Part shown: piece by piece, positions 7,224 to 14,630 of the stretch
How positions within the stretch are numbered: the first letter of the stretch is position 1
Layout of the letters: each line of letters begins with the position of its first letter
Source: an uncultured Clostridia bacterium
GTDB lineage: Bacteria; Bacillota; Clostridia; Oscillospirales; Ruminococcaceae
Reading direction: 5' to 3'
DNA length: 49,388 nt
Assembly: GCA_947625155.1 (NCBI GenBank)
Contig: CANQNG010000013.1
Span: 1-49,388 of the forward strand
The notes under the pieces: generated by a model
What the model was told of the DNA's origin: nothing
Databases searched by the model: none
Seen by the model: the letters and a program-made list of their open reading frames with translations, nothing else
Translations under genes and position numbers: made by a program

Positions 7224-7538
7224 ATGGAACAGAAAACGAAGCTAGTTCTGGACGGGCTGGAAAAGCTCGCTTTCGGGCGGGTCAATGATGCAGTGCGCCT
7301 TGCCTTTGCAGATGAGATGCCGTCACAGGCGGCGCTGTCCCGGATGAATCTGTTCAACGTTTCCTCGATCAAGCGGGTCAAGGGCGGCGGTGTGGAGATC
7401 CAATTCTTCGACAGACAGAAGGCGCTGGAAAAGCTGTACGACTTTGCCCATGCAGGCGAAAACGGTGCAGCGGCGGAAAGTCTCCTAGAAGCGCTGACGG
7501 GGGAGGATGCGGATGCGGTTCAGCAGGTTCTCCCCTAA
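7224..7538 (+). CDS. Short terminase-small-subunit-like protein
   Basis: A 104-residue protein with an ideal AAAGGAGGT ribosome-binding site. The segment VEIQFFDRQKALEKLYDFA resembles the conserved part of PBSX-type small terminase subunits, which usually reads like KLYDKLKALELL. Those proteins have a DNA-binding helix-turn-helix before this segment. Here only about 60 residues precede it and no helix-turn-helix is evident. Its position directly before, and overlapping by 26 bases, the large terminase supports the assignment. If right, this is a reduced small subunit lacking the usual site-recognition domain. Otherwise it is an unrelated small leader protein of the cluster. Confidence 0.5.
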   Translation: MEQKTKLVLDGLEKLAFGRVNDAVRLAFADEMPSQAALSRMNLFNVSSIKRVKGGGVEIQFFDRQKALEKLYDFAHAGENGAAAESLLEALTGEDADAVQQVLP

Positions 7539-8763
7539 ACAGAAGCTATGCCTGAAATGGTGGGCAATGCCGGAACTGCGGCAGTATGATGCGCTGATCT
7601 GTGACGGGGCAGTCCGCAGCGGCAAGACACTTGCCATGTCGCTGGGGTTTTTGTTCTGGGCACAGGCTTGTTCGGACGGGGGAACGTTTGCGCTGTGCGG
7701 TAAGACCATTACTTCGCTGCGGCGGAATGTCGTCCGTCCGCTTCAAGCGGTGCTGGAGGACTGCGGCTTTGACGTGCGGGAGACGGTGAGCAGGAATTAC
7801 CTCGATGTGACGGCGTTCGGGCATTGCAACCGATTTTACCTGTTCGGGGGAAAGGACGAAAGCTCGGCGACGCTCATCCAAGGCATGACGCTGTGGGGCG
7901 TATTCTTTGACGAAGTCGCACTGATGCCCCGTTCCTTTGTGGAACAGGCGCTTGCCCGGTGTTCGGTACGGGGGGCGAAGCTCTGGTTCAACTGCAATCC
8001 GGAGCATCCCTACCACTGGTTCTACCGGGAATGGATCTGCAAGGCTGCGGAAAAGCATGCGCTCTGCCTGCATTTTACCATGGAGGACAATCCCTCCCTG
8101 CCGGAGAGCGTAAAGGCACGCTACCGGAGAATGTACGGGGGCGTGTTCTACGACAGGTTCATCCTCGGAAAATGGACAGTTCCGGCAGGGCTGGTCTACC
8201 CGATGTTCGATGCGAAACGGCACGTGACGGAGCACTTGCCGGAACGGTGCGACAGGTATGTGATCTCCTGCGACTACGGCACGATCAATCCCACTTCCAT
8301 GGGGCTGTGGGGCAGATCGGACGGGGTCTGGTACAGACTGCGGGAATACTACTATGCCGCAAGGCGGGAAGGGATCTCCCGCACCGATGAGCAGCACTAT
8401 GCGGGGCTGGTACAACTGGCAGGGACACTTCCGGTGGAATGCGTCATTGTTGACCCGTCGGCGGCAAGCTTCATTGCGTGCATTGCGGCACACAGGCAGT
8501 TCCGGGTCATCAAAGCCGAAAATACGGTGCTGACGGGGATCCGGCAGGTGAGTGAAGCCCTGCAGCAGGACAGACTGCGGTTCTCGGCAGGGTGCAGGGA
8601 CATTCTGCGGGAGTTCGGGCAGTATTGCTGGAAAGAGGACAGCGCCGGGGATGTTCCGAAAAAAGAAAACGACCATGCCATGGACGATATGCGCTATTTT
8701 GTGAGCACCATGCTCCATGGCACACAGAAAGAGGACTTTGTGGCGATCACAGTCGGGAGGTGA
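7513..8763 (+). CDS. Phage terminase large subunit (PBSX family)
   Basis: A protein of about 416 residues, full length for PBSX-type packaging motors. The ATPase part has a Walker A-like DGAVRSGKT at residues 31-39 and a Walker B GVFFDEVAL near 135. The C-terminal RNase H-fold nuclease keeps its acidic residues: SCDYGTINP, IVDPSA and HAMDDMRYF. Both activities therefore look intact. The start was set at the second of two ATGs because the first abuts the ribosome-binding site GGGGGAGG. The downstream portal gene is spaced as in tailed phages. Base composition matches the housekeeping neighbours. Confidence 0.9.
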   Translation: MRFSRFSPKQKLCLKWWAMPELRQYDALICDGAVRSGKTLAMSLGFLFWAQACSDGGTFALCGKTITSLRRNVVRPLQAVLEDCGFDVRETVSRNYLDVTAFGHCNRFYLFGGKDESSATLIQGMTLWGVFFDEVALMPRSFVEQALARCSVRGAKLWFNCNPEHPYHWFYREWICKAAEKHALCLHFTMEDNPSLPESVKARYRRMYGGVFYDRFILGKWTVPAGLVYPMFDAKRHVTEHLPERCDRYVISCDYGTINPTSMGLWGRSDGVWYRLREYYYAARREGISRTDEQHYAGLVQLAGTLPVECVIVDPSAASFIACIAAHRQFRVIKAENTVLTGIRQVSEALQQDRLRFSAGCRDILREFGQYCWKEDSAGDVPKKENDHAMDDMRYFVSTMLHGTQKEDFVAITVGR

Positions 8764-8766
8764 CAT

Positions 8767-9915
8767 ATGCGATTCGGAAAGAAAAAAGAAAAGCCGCTTC
8801 TCCCGCAGGTGCAGACGGCGGCACGAGAGCAGTTCTGTGAGACACCGGTGCAGCTTTACAGCTATGCCTTATTTGACAAGGTGCGGCGGACGGTGCCGAT
8901 CGTGGATGCAGCGCTTTCTAAACTGGTGCGGCTGATCGGGTCGTTTACCGTCAAATGCGGTGACGCTGCACAGCAGGCAGGGTTAGACCGCTTTCTGCGG
9001 GAAGTGCCGGTGGGGCTGACGGGGCAGTCGATCTACAGCTTTATCGACTGCTATCTGGATAGTTTGCTGGTCTGCGGCAATGCGGTCGGGGAGATCGTTC
9101 TCAGCAGAGGGGACCGCTCTGTTGCCGGGCTGTGGAACGGCAAGATCGCGGACATCATCGTCCGCCCCGGTGCTGCTCCGATGGAACGGCAGTACCTGCT
9201 GCGCACGCCGGACGGCGAACAGCTGCTCCCGCACCCGGAGCGTATCCTGTTTTCTGCCCTGAAACCGCCGCCGGGCGGTATTTACGGGGTATCGCTCTTA
9301 CAGGGGCTGCCCGTGTTTGCGGACATTCTGCTGCGCATTTATGAATGCGTGGGGCAGAACTTCGACAGGGCGGGCAATATCCGCTATGCTGTGACTTATA
9401 AGCCGTCCGGCGACCCTACGGAGGCTGCCTATGCGGCTGACCGGGCGAAAACCATTGCACGGGAATGGTCGGAGGGGATGCAGGCTGCCCGGCGGGGTGA
9501 GATACGGGATCTTGTTTCGGTCGGGGATGTGGACATTAAAGTGATCGGCGCTGAGGGGACGATGCCGGACACGGAGATCCCTGTCCGGCAGCTCCTCGAA
9601 CAGATGCTGTCAAAGCTCTCTGTACCGCCGTTTTTGCTCGGGCTGAACTGGTCCTCGACGGAACGTATGTCGGCACAGCAGGCAGACATCCTCACGTCGG
9701 AGCTGGAATATTACCGGAGACTGCTCGAGCCGGTCATCTGCCGCATCGCACAGGCGTATTTGCAGCTGGCGGGCGCTTACACGACGGTCGAGGTCGTATG
9801 GGACAACATCAACTTACAGGACGAAGTGGAGCTTGCAAGGGCAAGGCTCTACAATGCACAGGCGGCGGATGCAGAACAGAAACTCACCGCCGCACAACCA
9901 AAGGAGGGTTCATGA
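8767..9915 (+). CDS. Phage portal protein
   Basis: A 382-residue protein directly after the terminase with GGGAGGTGA before its ATG. Family features include YLDSLLVCGNAVGEIV, the SVGDVDIKVIG segment, and the C-terminal LSVPPFLLGLNWSSTERMSA followed by long helices, as in HK97/PBSX-type portals. The portal is the dodecameric ring at one capsid vertex through which DNA is pumped. The length is slightly short for the family (usually about 400-450), but no internal break is visible. Its stop overlaps the start of the capsid gene (ATGA). Confidence 0.85.
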   Translation: MRFGKKKEKPLLPQVQTAAREQFCETPVQLYSYALFDKVRRTVPIVDAALSKLVRLIGSFTVKCGDAAQQAGLDRFLREVPVGLTGQSIYSFIDCYLDSLLVCGNAVGEIVLSRGDRSVAGLWNGKIADIIVRPGAAPMERQYLLRTPDGEQLLPHPERILFSALKPPPGGIYGVSLLQGLPVFADILLRIYECVGQNFDRAGNIRYAVTYKPSGDPTEAAYAADRAKTIAREWSEGMQAARRGEIRDLVSVGDVDIKVIGAEGTMPDTEIPVRQLLEQMLSKLSVPPFLLGLNWSSTERMSAQQADILTSELEYYRRLLEPVICRIAQAYLQLAGAYTTVEVVWDNINLQDEVELARARLYNAQAADAEQKLTAAQPKEGS

Positions 9916-10880
9916 TGTATAACGAGATCAAACTGGAAAAGGGACTGTATCACCTTGCTAACAAGAGCTTTTTGCAGGCGCTGGAAGAGGCTGACCCGGA
10001 TGTGCAGTATGCGGGCACACCGCTGGGGAAACTCGATGCCTATGAACGGCAGCTCAAGCGGTTTGACATTCGTGTCAGCGGTCCGCTTTGCGACAGGGTG
10101 GAAAAATTCTTTACCACAACGGAAAGCGCCGTGCTGTTTCCGGAGTTCGTGCGCAGGGCTGTGATGCAGGGCATAGAGGATCCTGTGCTCGGAGACATTA
10201 CGGCTGTCGTCTCCCGCAGTGAGTCGAACAGATATCAGGGCATCGACCTGACGGATACGGCTGCCTATACTACAACGGCTGCCGGAGAGGAAATGCCGGC
10301 TTCTTCCATCGGGGAATGCACGGAGGTGATCACTCTCACGAAATACGGCAGACTTGTCAAGGCGACCTATGAGGCTGTCCGTCAGCAGAGACTGGATGTG
10401 TTCGCCCTCATGCTGCGCAGGGTCGGCAAGCGTCTGGCGGATGCGATGCTTTCTGCGGCACTGGATGTCCTGAAGACCGGGGCGACTTCCGTGACGACTT
10501 CCTCCTCGACACTGACCTATGCGGATGTCGCAGGGCTGTATGGCAGTTTCAAGAGCTTTTCTTTGCAGGCGGTGCTGGCTTCGCCGTCGGTCATTGCACA
10601 GATCTTGGCAATGACACAGATGGAGCATACGAGTGCAGCGGATGCCAAGGAGCTGCGTCTGCCGTTCGGGGCAAGGCTGATCTGCTGCCCACAGCTCGAT
10701 GACAATACGGTGCTTGGGCTGGATACGGATTTCGCACTGGAACAGATCCAGAGCAGCGATGTTGTACTGGAGACGGACAAGCTCATCGACAGACAGCTCG
10801 ACTGCATTGGCATTTCCGTGAATATCGGCTTCCGCAGGCTGATGAAGGATGCGGTGCAGGTCGTGAACATTCAGGCGTAA
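9912..10880 (+). CDS. Phage major capsid protein (HK97-fold type)
   Basis: A 322-residue protein beginning MMYNEIKLEKG, with AAGGAGGG four bases upstream and an ATGA overlap with the portal gene. The pattern fits an HK97-like coat: a short helical N-arm, ITAVVSRSESNRYQGIDLT, EEMPASSIGECTEVITLTKYGRLVKATYE (typical E-loop/P-domain transition), and a C-terminal FGARLICCPQLDDNTVLGLDTDFALE. The reading frame can be extended upstream into the portal gene, but the ribosome-binding site fixes the start here. No large N-terminal delta domain is present, so scaffolding must come from elsewhere, possibly the next gene. Confidence 0.8.
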   Translation: MMYNEIKLEKGLYHLANKSFLQALEEADPDVQYAGTPLGKLDAYERQLKRFDIRVSGPLCDRVEKFFTTTESAVLFPEFVRRAVMQGIEDPVLGDITAVVSRSESNRYQGIDLTDTAAYTTTAAGEEMPASSIGECTEVITLTKYGRLVKATYEAVRQQRLDVFALMLRRVGKRLADAMLSAALDVLKTGATSVTTSSSTLTYADVAGLYGSFKSFSLQAVLASPSVIAQILAMTQMEHTSAADAKELRLPFGARLICCPQLDDNTVLGLDTDFALEQIQSSDVVLETDKLIDRQLDCIGISVNIGFRRLMKDAVQVVNIQA

Positions 10881-10925
10881 GCGGGGCGGGGGCTTTTTGC
10901 TCCCGCTGCCGGAAAGGAGGCAGAT

Positions 10926-11729
10926 ATGACTGACATGGAAAAGCTGAACCGCTTTACCCGGCGGACACTCACAGAGGAGGAAGTCTATCTCTTTGATGTG
11001 ATCCTCTGTGACAATGATGTGGACAGGGATATGGAACGGTTTTCCGATACGGCTCTGGAGCAGATGCAGAAGCTCTTTGTCGGGAAAACGGGGATCTTTG
11101 ACCACAATATGCGCTCCGGCGGGCAGACGGCACGCATTTATGATACTGCCGTTGTGACAGGATCGGACAAACGCACGAAAGACGGCAGACCTTACCGTTC
11201 GCTCCGGGCGAAAGCCTATATGGTGCGCACGGATTCCAATGCCGACCTGATCCGGGAGATCGAGGGCGGTATCAAGAAAGAGGTCAGCGTTTCCTGCTCG
11301 GCGGCAAAGCGTGTCTGCTCCGTCTGCGGGGCTGACAGGACACAGGCTGTCTGTGTACACGTGCCGGGCAGGACTTACGGCGATAAGTTCTGTCATATTA
11401 TTCTGGATGATGTGCAGGATGCGTATGAATGGAGCTTCGTGGCAGTGCCGGCTCAGGTCGGGGCAGGTGTCACCAAACATTTCAGCGGAAAGGAGAATGA
11501 CGGCATGGAACAGGTACAGGAGACATTGCAGGAAGTAGAAAAAATGCTCCGGGCGGAGGTACTCACCCTTTGCAGCGGAACGGGTACAGTTTCCAAGGCA
11601 ATGCAGCTAGCGGCGGAGAAAATGGACGTGCGTGAGCTGATGCAGTTCCGGCAGGCACTGCTTGCCTCGGAAACGGCGGGGGATGTACAGCTTGCGGGGG
11701 AACAGCTCGATGCCTTTGTACAGAGATAA
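10926..11729 (+). CDS. Prohead-protease-like protein with a Cys/His motif and helical tail
   Basis: This 267-residue protein has GGAAAGGAGG before its ATG. Residues 1-190 resemble a phage prohead protease or protease-like maturation protein: GIFDHNMRSGGQTARI offers a candidate catalytic His, and KKEVSVSCSA a candidate Ser. Between them and the C-terminal part lies CSVCGADRTQAVCVH, a possible zinc-binding insertion. Residues 195-267 are predicted helical and charged, like a scaffold domain. In most phages the protease precedes the capsid gene; here it follows. The assignment rests on motif pattern and position, so a non-proteolytic structural protein remains possible. Confidence 0.5.
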   Translation: MTDMEKLNRFTRRTLTEEEVYLFDVILCDNDVDRDMERFSDTALEQMQKLFVGKTGIFDHNMRSGGQTARIYDTAVVTGSDKRTKDGRPYRSLRAKAYMVRTDSNADLIREIEGGIKKEVSVSCSAAKRVCSVCGADRTQAVCVHVPGRTYGDKFCHIILDDVQDAYEWSFVAVPAQVGAGVTKHFSGKENDGMEQVQETLQEVEKMLRAEVLTLCSGTGTVSKAMQLAAEKMDVRELMQFRQALLASETAGDVQLAGEQLDAFVQR

Positions 11730-11741
11730 GGGGGACTGGAT

Positions 11742-12095
11742 TTGAATATTCAGATGATCAGTTCGCTGTTCGTGCTTTTTTCCGGTGAGACGGACAGCAG
11801 GCGGTATTTGCCGCTGATCACGGCTGCGGTGTATGAAGTGATGCAGCAGCTGCGCCCTGAGGCGGACGGCTCGGAGGCAAGGCTCTGCTATCTGGCGGCA
11901 GCGGTCGCAAATCTTCGGTATGTGCAGATGTTCGGGGCAAGGGAAACGGCGCTGGCGACTTATGCGGGCAATGTCACGAGAAATTCTGACTTTTCCCATA
12001 TCCGCTTTGCGAAACAGCTTGTGCTTTCCTACAGGCGGCTCTGCACAGATCTGCTGAAAGAAGAGGACTTTGTGTTTACCGGGATCAGGGGGTGA
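11742..12095 (+). CDS. Probable head-tail connector or phage structural protein
   Basis: A 117-residue protein with a TTG start behind AAGGGGGACTGGA. The sequence is mostly helical (MQQLRPEADGSEARLCYLAAAVANLRYVQMF) and is about the size of head-completion proteins that usually follow the capsid genes. I recognise no specific family. It is part of the nine-gene run with gaps or overlaps under 50 bases. Confidence 0.45.
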   Translation: MNIQMISSLFVLFSGETDSRRYLPLITAAVYEVMQQLRPEADGSEARLCYLAAAVANLRYVQMFGARETALATYAGNVTRNSDFSHIRFAKQLVLSYRRLCTDLLKEEDFVFTGIRG

Positions 12096-12099
12096 GTGC

Positions 12100-12507
12100 T
12101 TGCTGGCATTGACGGAACGTGTGGTCGGACACCTGAAAGCGGCTGGGCTGCGGGAAGTCTATCCTGCTTTTGATGCTGTGCCGTTTTCACGAAAATCGCA
12201 GACACTTTTTACGGTCGTCACACCGGAAACCATACAGCTCGACTTCCCCTTCCCTGACAGCAGGGGGGATGTCCGTCCGTTTACGGCACGGTTCCGGGCT
12301 TCGGTGCTGATCCCGATGGGTGCACCGGTGCAGTGGGCGGAGGACTTCTTTTACCAAAAACTGCTGCCGTGCCTGGAGCAGATGGGCAGCGTACTGTGTG
12401 AGATCCATGCACCGCAGACGGATATTGCACTGGGGCGTGTGGCGTTTGCGGCATCGTTCCGGCTGCGGGGGATGTATGTCGATGACGGAAAGGGGGGCGC
12501 ACTATGA
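12100..12507 (+). CDS. Probable phage tail-terminator or neck-type protein
   Basis: About 135 residues starting LALTERVVGHLKAAG after a TTG placed behind AGGGGGTGAG. An upstream in-frame ATG at 12070 lies inside the preceding gene without a ribosome-binding site. The pattern of one N-terminal helix then alternating beta strands, with a hydrophobic middle (FTARFRASVLIPMG), and its place after the connector gene suggest a tail-terminator or neck role. No family is firmly recognised. The last four bases overlap the next start (ATGA). Confidence 0.4.
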   Translation: MLALTERVVGHLKAAGLREVYPAFDAVPFSRKSQTLFTVVTPETIQLDFPFPDSRGDVRPFTARFRASVLIPMGAPVQWAEDFFYQKLLPCLEQMGSVLCEIHAPQTDIALGRVAFAASFRLRGMYVDDGKGGAL

Positions 12508-12896
12508 GCTTGCAATTACGGCAGATGCAGGATATTCCGTTACTGGTCAATGATATTCTGCTGCGCCTGACGGACTATTCTATTACGGGCGGCTGTCTGG
12601 TGCGGGAACAGGGAACGGCAGAGGGAACGGCGGCGGTCACTGCCTGCTACCCCAAAGGCACAAGGCTGACACTGAAGGGCAGACTGACGGACATGAACAC
12701 GGACACGGCAAAAACGGCAGCGGCACTCGATGACATTCTGCATTGCGGTTCGGCTTGTAAGGTGAGTATCGGGGCGCTGAGCTGCAGTGAACTGCGGCTG
12801 GTAGGGTATGCACTTTCCGGGGGAGAAGATTTCCCGGTACTGAAACTGGTGTTCTACACACAGGCGGCTCTTACGGAGATGACAGAATGGAACTGA
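12504..12896 (+). CDS. Phage tail-associated protein of unknown family
   Basis: A 130-residue protein coupled by a 4-base overlap to the preceding gene and by a 10-base overlap to the next. It is beta-rich (RLTLKGRLTDMN, KVSIGALSCSELRLVGYAL, FPVLKLVFYTQ), a composition seen in small tail-tube or baseplate components. It could be the tail-tube protein of a reduced particle, but this is inference from context. Confidence 0.4.
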   Translation: MSLQLRQMQDIPLLVNDILLRLTDYSITGGCLVREQGTAEGTAAVTACYPKGTRLTLKGRLTDMNTDTAKTAAALDDILHCGSACKVSIGALSCSELRLVGYALSGGEDFPVLKLVFYTQAALTEMTEWN

Positions 12897-13810
12897 CACT
12901 GCGGCTGTATGCGGGGGACAGCTATATAGATGAGACCACGTGTATCGGGCTTTCCCTCGAACGGGAAGCGTATACGCCGTATACGCAGCTTTCGGCTTCG
13001 TTTCTTTCCACAGCGCCGGACGGCTACGGGGCGGTCAGCCGCATAGAACTGCTTCTGGATGATGCGCTCCTGTTCTGCGGAACGACAGATCTTGTGGACT
13101 GTTACTGGAAAAACGGCGCACATCTGGTGAAGGTGCGCTCCCGAAGCTTTACGGCGGCACTGGCACAGAATGAATTTCCGCAGGGGATGTATACGAATAT
13201 CACCTTTGCACAGCTCATGACGGACTTCTGTCAGATGCCGCACGTCACCTACGAAAACGAGACACGCACCAATTATATTGCCGTCAAAGAGGGGACGACT
13301 GCTTGGGACTGCGTGGTGGCATTCGGCTATAAGCTGACGGATCATTATCCCTATATCGTGGACAACTGTGTGATGCTCAGTCCGCCGGCTGCGCCGGTGC
13401 AGCATACGGTCGATGCTGCACAGGTAACGGCTTACGGGGAAACGGCTGACTCCACAAGGATCATCAGCCATTACCACATGGAAGAAATAGACGGCACACC
13501 GAATGCCTATGAATCGGAAAATGCGGCGGCGGCGGCTTCGGAGATCGTGCGGCACAAGCAGATCACTTTTGACAGGCAGTTTTCCTATTTCCCGATGCAG
13601 GCGCTGGCGTTCCGGAATGCCTATTCCTGCCGGCAGTGCAGGTCGAAATACCTTGTCTACAATGGCTTCGGGAACGAGCAGATCGGTGACAAGGTCAGCT
13701 TCGGGGCATTTATGGACAATATGACGATCAGCCGGGTACTGCTCACGGTCGGGCAGCAAGGTGTCCGTACCAAGCTGTGGGCGTATCAGGATGAATTTTA
13801 CAATAAATAG
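12887..13810 (+). CDS. Phage tail hub / late-control-D-like protein
   Basis: A 307-residue protein resembling the hub proteins of tailed phages (XkdQ/gpD type). It opens with beta strands LTLRLYAGDSYIDETT, then an LDDALLFCGTTDLVD strand pair, the NITFAQLMTDFCQ helix and VKEGTTAWDCVVAFGYKLT, which matches the second domain of hub proteins. A C-terminal OB-like strand set follows (GNEQIGDKVSFGAFM). It ends the cluster; no tape measure, sheath, fibre or lysis gene follows. A palindromic repeat cassette begins one base after its stop. Confidence 0.55.
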   Translation: MELTLRLYAGDSYIDETTCIGLSLEREAYTPYTQLSASFLSTAPDGYGAVSRIELLLDDALLFCGTTDLVDCYWKNGAHLVKVRSRSFTAALAQNEFPQGMYTNITFAQLMTDFCQMPHVTYENETRTNYIAVKEGTTAWDCVVAFGYKLTDHYPYIVDNCVMLSPPAAPVQHTVDAAQVTAYGETADSTRIISHYHMEEIDGTPNAYESENAAAAASEIVRHKQITFDRQFSYFPMQALAFRNAYSCRQCRSKYLVYNGFGNEQIGDKVSFGAFMDNMTISRVLLTVGQQGVRTKLWAYQDEFYNK

Positions 13811-13990
13811 CGGCAGGCTGCCGCATCCGATTTGCCTCCCAATGCCGCCAAAGGCGGCAAAGGTCGGCTTGCTCGACTGGTAGTGTAGTTTAGGTTGCCG
13901 CAAAGGTCGGCTTGCTCGGTTGATAGTGCAAGTAAAGGGCGACTGCTCTCAGGGTAGTTTAGATAGCAGTCAGACAAGCCGACTTTCCCA
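13811..13990. repeat. Intergenic palindromic cassette, locus B
   Basis: Reads as the family on the minus strand: GAGCAAGCCGACCTTTG, CCGCC/GGCGG stem-loop, CATTGGGAGGCAAATCGG, GCGGCAGCCTGCCGC. A second partial GCAAGCCGACCTTTG lies about 50 bases away, and an inverted GACTGCTCTCAGG module sits at 13941. It separates the phage-derived cluster from pgsA. Confidence 0.8.
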
Positions 13991-14021
13991 CTTTCTCCGG
14001 TTTTGCCGGTTTATATAGAGA

Positions 14022-14060
14022 GACCCCGGTGCTTTTACGGCACCGGGGTCGGTTTTATTT
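14022..14060 (+). terminator. Terminator between the phage-derived cluster and pgsA
   Basis: An 11-bp perfect stem GACCCCGGTGC/GCACCGGGGTC followed on the plus strand by GGTTTTATTT. On the minus strand the tract after the stem is poor in U, so it acts mainly on the plus strand. Confidence 0.8.
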
Positions 14061-14630
14061 GAGGTCAATATATTTCCAGTAGCCTTTCAGGTACACCGCA
14101 CCCGAGATCACCGTCAGCAGAACGGAGATCCATACCAGTATGGTCATGACAAGATCTACGATCCCTGTGCCGCTTCCGGAAAGGGTCGGGATAAATTCGC
14201 AGACTGAAAACCAGAGCAGAATGCCCACGATCGTCACCATGGTGAATGCTGTTTTCAGCTTGCCCCAGATACCGGCTGCCACTACGACACCCTTTTCCGC
14301 TGTCACAAGGCGCAGTCCGCTCACCATGAATTCCCGTGCGGCAATGACCGTCACCACGATCCCGTTGACCGGGCAGTCATACACGTCCGACAGCACTGCC
14401 AGCGCCGCAAGCACCAGAATTTTATCCGCAAGCGGGTCGGCGAATTTGCCGAATGTCGTGATCAAATGATCTCGCCGGGCAATTTTCCCGTCCAGTGCAT
14501 CCGTGACGGATGCTGCTGCAAATACCAGCAGGGCGCAGCTCACGTGAAACGGAAAATTCACATACATACACACAAGGAACACCGGGACAAGGCAAATGCG
14601 CAGCAATGTCAGCTTGTTCGGGAGATTCAT
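14055..14630 (-). CDS. pgsA: CDP-diacylglycerol-glycerol-3-phosphate 3-phosphatidyltransferase
   Basis: A 191-residue integral membrane enzyme that makes phosphatidylglycerophosphate, the first committed step to phosphatidylglycerol and cardiolipin. The CDP-alcohol phosphotransferase motif is complete: DALDGKIARR followed eight residues later by GKFADPLADK, supplying all four aspartates. Five to six membrane helices are visible. The start overlaps the rimO stop by four bases. It is the last gene of the long minus-strand run; the rimO-pgsA pairing is typical for Firmicutes. Confidence 0.95.
   Translation of the reverse strand: MNLPNKLTLLRICLVPVFLVCMYVNFPFHVSCALLVFAAASVTDALDGKIARRDHLITTFGKFADPLADKILVLAALAVLSDVYDCPVNGIVVTVIAAREFMVSGLRLVTAEKGVVVAAGIWGKLKTAFTMVTIVGILLWFSVCEFIPTLSGSGTGIVDLVMTILVWISVLLTVISGAVYLKGYWKYIDLK

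Noticed and set aside
7546-8766. A 406-codon frame antisense to the terminase gene
   Set aside because: The terminase motifs on the other strand are complete, and this frame shows no domain.
9849-11480. A 543-codon open frame antisense to the capsid and protease-like genes
   Set aside because: It mirrors the plus-strand genes, has no ribosome-binding site and a composition rich in His/Arg/Pro typical of antisense frames in GC-rich DNA.
7224-13810. Complete inducible prophage
   Set aside because: No integrase, repressor, replication or lysis gene and no flanking attachment repeats were found within the window.
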